Shown here: piece by piece, positions 6,468 to 12,782 of the stretch
How the letters are laid out: each line of letters begins with the position of its first letter
How positions within the stretch are numbered: the first letter of the stretch is position 1
Assembly (NCBI GenBank): GCA_029863665.1
Contig: JAOTUX010000009.1
Span: forward strand, 1-13,306
Reading direction: 5' to 3'
DNA: 13,306 nucleotides
DNA from: Candidatus Nitrosopumilus sp.
Lineage (GTDB): Archaea; Thermoproteota; Nitrososphaeria; Nitrososphaerales; Nitrosopumilaceae
Notes under the pieces: model-generated
What the model saw: the letters and a program-made list of their open reading frames with translations, nothing else
Databases searched by the model: none
Told to the model about the DNA's origin: nothing
Translations under genes and position numbers: made by a program

Positions 6468-7520
6468 ATGAAATCTGCTAGAATTACCGGTCCTAATGAA
6501 CCTCTTGCAGTATCTGAGTCTGAAACCCCAAAACCTCAAGAAAATCAGGTTCTAGTTAAAGTGAAATCTGTAGGAGTTTGTCATAGTGATTTGCATCTGT
6601 GGGAAGGCGGATATGATCTTGGAGATGGTCAATTTATGAAAGTTACCGATAGAGGTGTAAAATACCCTGTAACCCCTGGACATGAGATTGTTGGTACTGT
6701 TGAAGATATCGGCAATGGAGTTTCTGGAATCTCAAAAGGCGATGAAGTTTTAGTTTTTCCTTGGATAGGCTGTGGAGAATGTCCTGCATGTAAAGTAGGA
6801 AATGAAAATCTTTGCGATACTCCAAAATCAATGGGAGTTTTTCAAGATGGCGGATATTCTGATTATACTTTAATTCCTGATTCTAAATATTTGGCAAAAC
6901 TTGATGGTGTTGATCCAGATTCTGCAACTTCACTTGCATGTTCTGGACTAACTGCATATACTGCAATTAAAAAATCAAATCAAAACTCTCCTGAATTCCT
7001 TGTTGTTATTGGTGCAGGTGGTTTGGGATTGATGGGAGTTCAAATTGCAAAAGCAATCACTGATGCTAAGATTATTTGTGTGGACTTGGATGATAAAAAA
7101 TTGGAGACTGCAAAATCTATGGGTGCTGACTATACTATTAACTCTAAAGATCCTGAAACTACTCAAAAAATCCTATCTATATGTAATGATAAAGGTGCAG
7201 ACAGCGTTGTTGATTTTGTAAATGCTCCTCCAACTGCGAAACTAGCTTTTTCTATTTTGAGAAAGAGAGGTAATTTGGTTCTAGTTGGTTTGTTTGGTGG
7301 CTCTATTGAATTATCACTTGTAACAATTCCTCTCAAATCCCTTTTAATTCAGGGCGCATATACTGGAAATTATAATGACATGGTTGAACTTCTTGATCTT
7401 GCACGAAAAGGAACTATTAATCCAGTTATATCTAAAAGATATTCTCTTGATGAGGCAAACACAGCTTTGAATGATCTCAAAGATCGAAAAATTATTGGAC
7501 GTGCTGTGATAAATCCCTAA
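6468..7520 (+). CDS. Zinc-dependent medium-chain alcohol dehydrogenase
   Basis: A 350-residue zinc alcohol dehydrogenase (MDR superfamily), like the Sulfolobus NAD-dependent enzymes, oxidising alcohols or reducing aldehydes. Numbering from this ATG, the catalytic zinc ligands are C38 (GVCHSD), H72-E73 (TPGHEIVG) and C158 (ACSGLTAY). The structural zinc ligands are C102, C105, C108 and C116 (CGECPACKVGNENLC). The Rossmann motif is GAGGLG at 182-187, and D206 at the end of the next strand (VDLDD) favours NAD(H) over NADP(H). The 15-nt longer frame from 6453 is open, but the TATA box lies 25.5 nt before 6468, and MKSARITGPNEPL is the usual N-terminus, so I start here. It stands alone, divergent from scpA and convergent with the next gene. 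Confidence 0.95.
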   Translation: MKSARITGPNEPLAVSESETPKPQENQVLVKVKSVGVCHSDLHLWEGGYDLGDGQFMKVTDRGVKYPVTPGHEIVGTVEDIGNGVSGISKGDEVLVFPWIGCGECPACKVGNENLCDTPKSMGVFQDGGYSDYTLIPDSKYLAKLDGVDPDSATSLACSGLTAYTAIKKSNQNSPEFLVVIGAGGLGLMGVQIAKAITDAKIICVDLDDKKLETAKSMGADYTINSKDPETTQKILSICNDKGADSVVDFVNAPPTAKLAFSILRKRGNLVLVGLFGGSIELSLVTIPLKSLLIQGAYTGNYNDMVELLDLARKGTINPVISKRYSLDEANTALNDLKDRKIIGRAVINP

Positions 7521-7625
7521 ACTGATTCACTTTCCTTCAAACTATGAAATAATAAATTAATCTTACATCAAAAAATTATTTTATAATTGTAATTCTTACT
7601 GCTCAAATTCTATCTTTGTAACAAT

Positions 7626-8189
7626 TCATTCTTCTAAAATCCATCTAGTCTCTAATCTTTGCTGATCTTCTGGTTCTCCTATCCCTGTGGCAAATCTCCA
7701 AATAAATGGTGCATCGGTAATCATTTTTTCTTTTATTTTTAGAAGTGATTCCATTTCTGAATGTAAATTTTGGTCTGCTTTTCCATGTTCTTTGCAAAAC
7801 TTACATTTATGATCAAGTGTAATGGGGTCTGACTCAATCAATGGATAAGTCATACATGCAAGCGGTCTGTCTTTGTAAATTTTACATGGAAACCCCCCGT
7901 GTGGTGATTTATTTCCACTTTTAGTATCTAAGAAAGGACATGTGTTTCCATTTTTTTCAATTCCCATTAACTGATATGCCAAAACTTTTGTTGGAACCAA
8001 ATTTTTATTTTCAGAAAGTCCAATTCTTGGGAGAATTTTAATCTCAAGTCTCTTTTCTCTTCCAAGTTGTTCTATTCTTTCCTTTTCTTCAGGAAGTATT
8101 AGCACTCCTATTTTTCCAAATCTCTTGCTTGGATAATATTCTTTTTCAATGCAACATTGAGAACACTCTTCTATACAACTAAACTCCAT
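7626..8189 (-). CDS. YkgJ-family cysteine-cluster protein
   Basis: A 187-residue cytosolic protein of the YkgJ/UPF0153 family, predicted to bind zinc or an Fe-S cluster through clustered cysteines. The N-terminal cluster is C5, C9, C12 and C13 (FSCIEECSQCC). The second is C84 (NTCPFLD), C102 (FPCKIYKDRPLAC) and C112, followed by TYPL, the family's hallmark PCxIYxxRPxxCRxYP. A further pair, C129 and C132 (CKFC), adds possible ligands. The ATG is preceded by TTTTATCT at 25.5 nt. It is convergent with the alcohol dehydrogenase and divergent from aIF1A. Family function is not established; no partner is evident. Confidence 0.85.
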   Translation of the reverse strand: MEFSCIEECSQCCIEKEYYPSKRFGKIGVLILPEEKERIEQLGREKRLEIKILPRIGLSENKNLVPTKVLAYQLMGIEKNGNTCPFLDTKSGNKSPHGGFPCKIYKDRPLACMTYPLIESDPITLDHKCKFCKEHGKADQNLHSEMESLLKIKEKMITDAPFIWRFATGIGEPEDQQRLETRWILEE

Positions 8190-8210
8190 TAATTTTTTTA
8201 AAATTCTAAT

Positions 8211-8218
8211 AGATAAAA
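8211..8218 (-). promoter_or_regulatory. TATA-like box of the YkgJ-family gene
   Basis: TTTTATCT on the minus strand, centred 25.5 nt before the ATG at 8189. Confidence 0.45.
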
Positions 8219-8265
8219 TTCCTTGTATATTGAATCCCTATCTCCTACTTTCAAAAACCCCACCA

Positions 8266-8273
8266 GTTATATG
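8266..8273 (+). promoter_or_regulatory. TATA box of aIF1A
   Basis: GTTATATG, centred 25.5 nt before the ATG at 8295. It places the start there rather than at the first in-frame ATG (8223), which lies upstream of the promoter. Confidence 0.6.
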
Positions 8274-8294
8274 CTCATAATATTAATTGTCATT

Positions 8295-8606
8295 ATGGGT
8301 AAGCGCCAAGTTAAGAATGAAAGTGCTCTAAAAGAGATTCGTATTCCTGAAGAGGGGGAACTTTTTGGCAGAGTCTTAAAGATGCTTGGTGGTGAGAATG
8401 TTCTTATCAAATGTACTGATAATATTACTCGAAGGGGTAGAATTAGAGGCAAATTAAAGAGAAGAGTTTGGATAAGAGATAATGATATCGTAATTATTGC
8501 CCCTTGGGATTTTAATGAAGCTGAACGAGGAGATATTGTTTGGAGATTTACACTTCCTCAAGTAGAGTGGTTAAAAGCAAATAACCATATTCCTAAAGAT
8601 TTCTAG
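8295..8606 (+). CDS. eif1A: Translation initiation factor 1A (aIF1A)
   Basis: A 103-residue archaeal homologue of eIF1A/IF1, an OB-fold protein that occupies the 30S A site during initiation. The N-terminus MGKRQVKNESALKEIRIPEE is typical. It is followed by GELFGRVLKMLGGENVLIKC (OB strands 1-2), RIRGKLKRRVWIRDNDIVII (the conserved I-x-GK-x-RKRVWIR-x-GD core) and PWDF. The open frame extends 24 codons upstream to 8223, but those codons (MYIESLSPTF...) are unlike the family, and a GTTATATG box lies inside them, 25.5 nt before 8295. I therefore use the internal ATG. A leaderless transcript is predicted. Confidence 0.96.
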   Translation: MGKRQVKNESALKEIRIPEEGELFGRVLKMLGGENVLIKCTDNITRRGRIRGKLKRRVWIRDNDIVIIAPWDFNEAERGDIVWRFTLPQVEWLKANNHIPKDF

Positions 8607-8641
8607 TCTCTTTTAGATTTAATCTACTTTTTATGACTTAG

Positions 8642-8649
8642 TTAATATA
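8642..8649 (+). promoter_or_regulatory. TATA box of the cold-shock gene
   Basis: TTAATATA, centred about 28 nt before the ATG at 8674, implying a leader of at most a few nucleotides. Confidence 0.5.
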
Positions 8650-8673
8650 GCGAATAAACTGCTTCAAAGTCAA

Positions 8674-8865
8674 ATGGAACAAGGTACCGTAAAATGGTTT
8701 AACCGTACTAAGGGCTTTGGTTTTATCGAAAGAGAATCTGGTGAGGATCTATTTGTTCACAAATCAGATGTTGATGGATTCATCAATGAAGGCGATAAAG
8801 TCGAGTTTGAAGTAGGCGAAGGTAAAAAAGGACCAGCAGCTCAACAAGTCAAGAAATCAGCATAG
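8674..8865 (+). CDS. Cold-shock domain protein (CspA family)
   Basis: A 63-residue single cold-shock domain protein, an OB fold binding single-stranded RNA/DNA and usually acting as an RNA chaperone. It begins MEQGTVKWFNRTKGFGFIER, carrying the RNP1 motif KGFGFI (about 13-18). The RNP2 motif DLFVHKSDV lies at about 25-33. The end is GPAAQQVKKSA, matching the family's KGPxAxxV close. Length and every key aromatic position (W9, F10, F15, F17, F27, H29) are normal. Csp proteins are mainly bacterial; their presence in mesophilic Thaumarchaeota is usually explained by ancient transfer. It is transcribed alone, and T-rich sequence follows the stop. Confidence 0.96.
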   Translation: MEQGTVKWFNRTKGFGFIERESGEDLFVHKSDVDGFINEGDKVEFEVGEGKKGPAAQQVKKSA

Positions 8866-8967
8866 GCAATGAATTTTTTAATTTAAGACTTCATCTTTGT
8901 TTTCTTAAATCCGTCTATCTTTTTATTATTTTTAAAATCCAGTTTTTAATAATTGAAAAATTTGTGG

Positions 8968-9091
8968 TCCCAAGCGAAGGAATTGAACCTTCGACAACCC
9001 GGTTTCTGTATGCCTGATATGCTGTTCTTTGGTCAGCCATCTAAAGCCAACAACTACAGCCGGAAGCTCTACCAGGCTGAGCTAGCTTGGG
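8968..9091 (-). tRNA. trnY: tRNA-Tyr (anticodon GUA) with a 50-nt intron
   Basis: A full cloverleaf can be drawn on the minus strand. The acceptor stem is CCCAAGC/GCTTGGG with discriminator A, and T8-A9 follow it. The D arm is GCTC/GAGC. The anticodon stem is TCCGG/CCGGG, with loop C32-T33-GTA(34-36)-G37-A38. The variable loop is TTGTC and the T arm is GAAGG-TTCAATT-CCTTC. C1:G72 is the identity pair expected of archaeal tRNA-Tyr, agreeing with anticodon GUA. The 3' CCA is encoded directly after (8965-8967). The gene is interrupted after G37, the canonical archaeal/eukaryotic intron position. A TATA-like TTTTAATA lies 26 nt upstream of the 5' end, and a T run follows the 3' end. Confidence 0.96.
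9004..9053 (-). other. tRNA-Tyr intron (position 37/38)
   Basis: These 50 nt separate G37 from A38. Exon nucleotides CUGU (32-35) can pair with ACAG near the intron's 3' end. That leaves A36-G37|U on one side and AA|A38 on the other, 3-nt bulges cut between the second and third nucleotides. This is the bulge-helix-bulge geometry recognised by the archaeal splicing endonuclease. The inner helix is less regular (UGUU with GGCA, two G-U pairs). Confidence 0.85.
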
Positions 9092-9113
9092 ACAAAAAAA
9101 CGATGATATCTAC

Positions 9114-9121
9114 TATTAAAA
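9114..9121 (-). promoter_or_regulatory. TATA-like box of tRNA-Tyr
   Basis: TTTTAATA on the minus strand, centred 26.5 nt upstream of the tRNA 5' end at 9091. Confidence 0.45.
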
Positions 9122-9152
9122 AACTATCGTAGGTGATTTTAATTGCATTTTT

Positions 9153-9160
9153 GTGATCAC
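9153..9160. promoter_or_regulatory. GTGATCAC palindrome before the promoter of the orphan gene
   Basis: A perfect 8-bp palindrome ending 6 nt before the CATAAATA box of the 9196 gene, within the tRNA-Tyr/orphan divergent region. It is a possible operator; an 8-bp palindrome can also occur by chance. Confidence 0.2.
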
Positions 9161-9166
9161 TATACG

Positions 9167-9174
9167 CATAAATA
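9167..9174 (+). promoter_or_regulatory. TATA box of the orphan gene at 9196
   Basis: CATAAATA, centred 25.5 nt before GTG 9196 and 28.5 nt before ATG 9199. The spacing of its neighbours favours the GTG. Confidence 0.5.
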
Positions 9175-9195
9175 CTCTGTAAAATTGTTGAAGGC

Positions 9196-9810
9196 GTGAT
9201 GTCTGAACTTAAACTGTCTTATTCTGGTTATGTTTGTGCACCATATTTACACACCCATGAATCTGTTGAGCTTAAGGAACATTGGATTAATTCAAAAAAT
9301 ATCGAAAAATTATTTTTTGTTACGGGAACATTTTCTAATGAAAGTAAACCCTACTTTTCTAATTTTACTAATCATTACCTACTAGCTAAATTCAAAGACA
9401 GTGAAAAGATATCGGATGATCTTTTGAAACATAATCAAGACAAAACCTCTTTTATGTTTAATATTAAAGATGATCTCTTTCAACGAGAAGTTCAAGGGGT
9501 GACTAATTTCATTTCTGTATATTTTATGGAATACGCAAAGGACAACGAAGATCTACAAGAAATTGCAAATCTTTTATTGAAAAGAGAGAAAATTGGAAAA
9601 GCAGGTTTTGGAACTATGGATACTTTTTGTTTAATTCCTTCAAAATTTACATTTCCATATAATGAAAGTATAGCGGTTATTGAAGTTGCTAGCGAAAAGA
9701 GTCATCAAAGTTTAAAGAAATACTGTGAACAAATAAGACGTGATGTCAATCGAAAAGGATTAACTATGACTAACTTGGTGAGTCTTTCAATGCTTGAACA
9801 AATGAAATAA
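9196..9810 (+). CDS. Hypothetical protein, no family recognised
   Basis: A 204-residue soluble protein that I do not recognise. It has no signal peptide, membrane segment, nucleotide-binding motif or cysteine cluster. Predicted strands (EKLFFVTGTFS, HYLLAKFKD, ISVYFMEYA, TFCLIPSKF, SIAVIEVAS) alternate with amphipathic helices (DLQEIANLLLKREKIGKAGFG; LKKYCEQIRRDVNRKG), suggesting an alpha+beta fold. An N-terminal patch, YVCAPYLHTHE (about 12-22), has two nearby histidines that might bind metal, but this is speculation. The start is GTG 9196 or ATG 9199, the very next codon; the CATAAATA box at 25.5 nt favours GTG. Codon use and base composition resemble the neighbours, so recent transfer is not suggested. 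It is flanked by tRNA-Tyr and the long gap before aIF5A, and no operon partner is visible. Confidence 0.85.
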   Translation: MMSELKLSYSGYVCAPYLHTHESVELKEHWINSKNIEKLFFVTGTFSNESKPYFSNFTNHYLLAKFKDSEKISDDLLKHNQDKTSFMFNIKDDLFQREVQGVTNFISVYFMEYAKDNEDLQEIANLLLKREKIGKAGFGTMDTFCLIPSKFTFPYNESIAVIEVASEKSHQSLKKYCEQIRRDVNRKGLTMTNLVSLSMLEQMK

Positions 9811-10202
9811 AAAAACTAATTTTCCTTATATCCTTTAAGCAAAATATATTGTCATGTTATATGAAAAATAATAATGATCAGAATTCCTTCTTGGAATGAT
9901 TTTGAGGACTGCATATTTTATGATGAATGGTTTTGATGTTTCCTAAAACTAATTTTAATGAATCTTGATTTAGAGTTTGAGCGAATACGGCCCACTTTTA
10001 GTTAATATATAATGATGTTTAATTTTAGTACCTCCTACACTTGAATTCTTTTTCTTAAAATATCTGAAATAAATAACGTATGATGTATCTTGATACTAAT
10101 AATTTCTGTATCATCATCTTGATTTGTGTAATTTTTTTTGAATCTTTTTCTGGTTATGCTCTTAAATTCTAATTATTTTCTGAACATTTTATGTGCGTAG
10201 AA
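9811..10202. other. Long AT-rich intergenic stretch, no supported gene
   Basis: About 400 nt without a convincing gene, the longest such stretch in the window. It holds several rightward TATA-like runs (CTTATATC at 9825, AATATATT at 9843, TTAATATATAATG at 10002). It also holds a short GC-richer island (GCGAATACGGCCCAC, 9981-9995) and a 6-bp hairpin TGATAC/GTATCA (10091-10113). Two tiny open frames are present: 20 codons at 9874-9936, and 30 codons at 10080-10172 with a hydrophobic centre. No tRNA, RNase P, SRP RNA or complete C/D box RNA could be made out on either strand. Confidence 0.6.
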
Positions 10203-10210
10203 GTTAAATA
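10203..10210 (+). promoter_or_regulatory. TATA box of aIF5A
   Basis: GTTAAATA, centred 25.5 nt before the ATG at 10232. It rules against the in-frame TTG at 10223. Confidence 0.6.
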
Positions 10211-10231
10211 TTCGACCAAAAATTGTTTTTC

Positions 10232-10642
10232 ATGAGTAAACCCTCTGATCTTGGCTCTTTAAAAATAGGTTCATACATTTTGTTACCTCATTCTGATCAA
10301 CCCACTGGTGAGCCATGTAGAATTGTTGAATATGATACATCGAAACCAGGAAAACATGGTGCAGCAAAAGCAAGAATTGTTGGTGAGGGAATTTTTGATG
10401 GTCAAAAAAGACCTCATGTGGGACCAGTTAGCATGCAAATTCATATCCCAATGATTAACAAAAGAGTTGGTCAAATTATCTCCATTAATGGTGATATAGT
10501 ACAAGTTATGGATTCTGAAACATTTGAGACAATCGATGTTAGTTTAATTGATGATGAAGTTAAAGGCAAATTAGAAAATGCACAAAATGTGGAATATTGG
10601 GTTGTAATGGATAAAACTAAAATTATGCGTATTAAAAGCTGA
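10232..10642 (+). CDS. eif5A: Translation factor aIF5A (hypusine-containing)
   Basis: A 136-residue archaeal IF5A, which binds the ribosomal E site and relieves stalling, notably at polyproline. The N-terminal SH3-like domain contains the hypusine loop TSKPGKHGAAKARIV. K41 (PGKHG) is the lysine modified by deoxyhypusine synthase. The C-terminal OB domain begins near residue 70 (VSMQIHIPMINKRVGQIISI) and ends VEYWVVMDKTKIMRIKS. The start is set by a GTTAAATA box 25.5 nt upstream; the frame extends three codons further to a TTG that lacks family support. The stop is followed after 3 nt by a box C/D guide RNA, probably released from the same transcript, and then by dph6. Confidence 0.97.
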   Translation: MSKPSDLGSLKIGSYILLPHSDQPTGEPCRIVEYDTSKPGKHGAAKARIVGEGIFDGQKRPHVGPVSMQIHIPMINKRVGQIISINGDIVQVMDSETFETIDVSLIDDEVKGKLENAQNVEYWVVMDKTKIMRIKS

Positions 10643-10645
10643 TGT

Positions 10646-10710
10646 GGATGCTGATGATGAGCGGAAAAGCCATCTGAGTTTTGATGAGGATTATGAGTAA
10701 TGAAGCATCT
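10646..10710 (+). ncRNA. Box C/D guide sRNA, predicted to target tRNA wobble C34 (anticodon CAU)
   Basis: All parts of an archaeal C/D sRNA are present in order. They are stem GGATGCT (10646-10652), C box ATGATGA (10654-10660), 13-nt guide GCGGAAAAGCCAT, D' box CTGA (10674-10677), C' box TTGATGA (10681-10687), 12-nt guide GGATTATGAGTA (10688-10699), D box ATGA (10700-10703, consensus CTGA) and stem AGCATCT (10704-10710). The two stem arms pair over 7 bp, with one G-U. The D guide is complementary to UACUCAUAAUCC, the shape of a tRNA anticodon loop with anticodon CAU. Counting five nucleotides from the D box puts 2'-O-methylation on C34, a site known to be guide-modified in elongator tRNA-Met. 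The D' guide target (AUGGCUUUUCCGC or part of it) is not identified. The A in the D box is the one weak point. L7Ae, Nop5 and fibrillarin would be its partners. Confidence 0.72.
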
Positions 10711-10750
10711 CCAATACATTTGACAAATCTATTAATCTGATATTTAGATT

Positions 10751-11440
10751 ATGAAACTAGCTTCCCTTTTTTCAGGTGGTAAAGATAGTGCTTATGCAAT
10801 ATACCTCGCACAAAAACAAGGGTATGAGATATCTTGTCTTTTGAGCGTATTTGCAAAATCTGAAGAAAGTCACTTACTTCATCATCCAAATTTACAATGG
10901 ACAAAGCTACAATCAGACTCTATGAAAATCCCTCAATATACTATTTCCTCTGATTCTGATAAAACTACTGATGAATTGTTTGCCCTAGAACAGTTATTGA
11001 AAAACGCAAAAGAACAATTTCATGTGGATGGTTTAGTTCATGGCGGAATTAAAAGTAATTTCCAAAAAGAGAAATTTGAAATCCTTTGCTCAAAATTAGA
11101 TTTAATTCCAATTACTCCATTATGGAATACTGAACCAGAACAATACATGAATGATTTACTTGATTCAAATTTCAGTTTTATAATGACTTCTGTAACCTGT
11201 GATGGTTTAGATGATTCTTGGCTTGGAAAAATCATCTCAAAATCTAACGTTGATACTTTAAAACGCCTTTCCGATAAATTTGGATTCAACTTAAATTTTG
11301 AAGGGGGAGAAGCAGAAACATTTGTTATTGACTGTCCATTGTTCTCAAAAACAATCAAAATCAATCAAGCCAAAAAAGATTGGGATGGTTATAGAGGAAG
11401 GTTTGAAATAGTGGATGCGGGGTTCAATTACAATGCTTGA
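10751..11440 (+). CDS. dph6: Diphthine-ammonia ligase Dph6 (PP-loop ATPase)
   Basis: A 229-residue Dph6, which uses ATP and ammonia to amidate diphthine to diphthamide on the conserved histidine of elongation factor 2, the last step of that pathway. The PP-loop motif SGGKDS is at 8-13 (MKLASLFSGGKDSAYAIYLA). The middle has DGLVHGGIKSNFQKEKFE and LIPITPLWN, matching the family's VxGxIxSxYQxxRxE...PLW. The C-terminal FEGGEAETFVIDCPLF (about 183-198) is the family signature EGGEYETLVLDxPxF. The length matches the short archaeal form lacking the eukaryotic extension. It is separated by 108 nt from aIF5A, with the guide RNA in between, and overlaps srp54 by 8 nt, implying coupled translation. Confidence 0.94.
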   Translation: MKLASLFSGGKDSAYAIYLAQKQGYEISCLLSVFAKSEESHLLHHPNLQWTKLQSDSMKIPQYTISSDSDKTTDELFALEQLLKNAKEQFHVDGLVHGGIKSNFQKEKFEILCSKLDLIPITPLWNTEPEQYMNDLLDSNFSFIMTSVTCDGLDDSWLGKIISKSNVDTLKRLSDKFGFNLNFEGGEAETFVIDCPLFSKTIKINQAKKDWDGYRGRFEIVDAGFNYNA

Positions 11441-12758
11441 TGGACTTAAGAATAGTTTAGGCGATGTACTCAAAAAGATTGTAAAATCATCAGGCATAGA
11501 TGAAGAACTTATCAAAGATCTTTCTAAGGATGTTCAACGAGCATTATTACAATCTGATGTTAATGTGAGATTGGTTCTTGAAATAACAAAACACTTGGAA
11601 GAACGTGCATTAAATGAGACTCCTCCTCCTGGCCTTTCACGTAAGGATCACATTGTAAAGATTCTGTATGATGAACTTTCAAAATTACTGGGAAATGAAT
11701 CTGATTTTGATTTTAAACCTGGGAAACAAAATAAAATAATTTTACTTGGAATACAAGGTAGTGGTAAAACCACTGTTACATCAAAACTAGCAAAATTTTT
11801 GACTAGACAAGGATACAAAGTTGGTGTAATTGGAGCTGATACCTATAGGCCTGGTGCATTAGTTCAACTTAGAACTATGTGTGAAAAATCAAATGTTGAA
11901 GTATATGGTGAAGAAAATAATAAAGATTCCCCTCATATTGTAAAAAACGGTTTAAAATATTTTGAGGGACAACCACTAGATGTAATTTTAATTGACACAG
12001 CTGGTCGTCACAAAGAAGAACAAGATTTGCTTGAAGAAATGGATAGAATTAATAAAATTACAGAACCCGATTTGGCACTACTTGTAATTGATGGAACTAT
12101 TGGACAACAATGTTACAATCAGGCAGAAGCGTTTCATAAAACTATTCCTGTAGGTGGAATAATTATTACAAAATTGGATAGCTCTGCAAAGGGTGGTGGT
12201 GCTCTTGCTGCATCAGCAGCTACTGGTGCACAAATAATGTACATCGGTACAGGTGAAAGAATTGATGATTTAGAAAAGTTTTCCCCTACACGTTTTGTTG
12301 GGAGATTACTTGGAATGGGTGATATTCAAGCTGTACTAGATTTAGCAAAACGATTAGAAAATGAAGGGGATGACGTGAGAATGAAAAGAATCTCTAGTGG
12401 AAAAATGAACATGGATGATTTCTTTTATCAATTAGAAGAAGTTACTAAAGTTGGTTCCTTGAAAGGGTTTCTTGAGAGTATGCCTGGTCTTTCAGGGATG
12501 GTAAAAGATGATCAACTAAATCAAATGGAAGGTAGGGTTTCAAAATGGAGATATATCATTCAAAGCATGACTAAAGATGAAAAAGCTGATCCTGATTTAC
12601 TTAATTCCTCAAGAATCAAAAGAATTTCTAGAGGATCTGGATGGCCAGAAGGTGAAGTTAAAGAACTTCTCAAAAACTACAAAAACTCTAAGAATATGAT
12701 GAAGGCCTCTAAAGGACGTCAAATGCAAGGTACTCTTAGAAGAATGGGGTTGGGATAA
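11433..12758 (+). CDS. srp54: Signal recognition particle GTPase SRP54
   Basis: A 441-residue SRP54 (Ffh homologue) that binds signal sequences and SRP RNA and docks with FtsY at the membrane. The N domain spans about 1-85 (MLDGLKNSLGDVLKKI...). The G domain has P-loop GIQGSGKTT (107 on), DTYRPGA (136 on), DTAGR (188-192) and TKLDSSAKGGGAL (246-258). The methionine-rich M domain follows from about 315, with the RNA-binding SRIKRISRGSGWPEGEVKEL segment and a basic C-terminus (KGRQMQGTLRRMGLG). The frame opens at 11415, but MLDGLKNSLGD is the family N-terminus, so I start at 11433, inside the last codons of dph6 (8-nt overlap), with GGGGT about 10 nt upstream. Its RNA partner is not in the window; SRP19 is at 4311. 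Confidence 0.97.
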   Translation: MLDGLKNSLGDVLKKIVKSSGIDEELIKDLSKDVQRALLQSDVNVRLVLEITKHLEERALNETPPPGLSRKDHIVKILYDELSKLLGNESDFDFKPGKQNKIILLGIQGSGKTTVTSKLAKFLTRQGYKVGVIGADTYRPGALVQLRTMCEKSNVEVYGEENNKDSPHIVKNGLKYFEGQPLDVILIDTAGRHKEEQDLLEEMDRINKITEPDLALLVIDGTIGQQCYNQAEAFHKTIPVGGIIITKLDSSAKGGGALAASAATGAQIMYIGTGERIDDLEKFSPTRFVGRLLGMGDIQAVLDLAKRLENEGDDVRMKRISSGKMNMDDFFYQLEEVTKVGSLKGFLESMPGLSGMVKDDQLNQMEGRVSKWRYIIQSMTKDEKADPDLLNSSRIKRISRGSGWPEGEVKELLKNYKNSKNMMKASKGRQMQGTLRRMGLG

Positions 12759-12782
12759 TCTTACGCCTAATCTTCTCCAAAC

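Noticed and set aside
8223..8294. 24-codon N-terminal extension of aIF1A
   Set aside because: It overlaps the TATA box and does not resemble the family N-terminus; MGKRQVK at 8295 does.
9920..9926. Second C-box-like ATGATGA in the long intergenic gap (+ strand)
   Set aside because: No CTGA D' or D box occurs within the next 100 nt and no closing stem is found.
10111..10117. C-box-like ATGATGA on the minus strand
   Set aside because: No D' or D box follows on that strand, and it falls in a simple AT-rich repeat-like context.
11415..11432. Upstream ATG for SRP54 giving six extra residues
   Set aside because: MLDGLKNSLGD is the usual family start; the extra residues MRGSIT are the dph6 3' end read in another frame.
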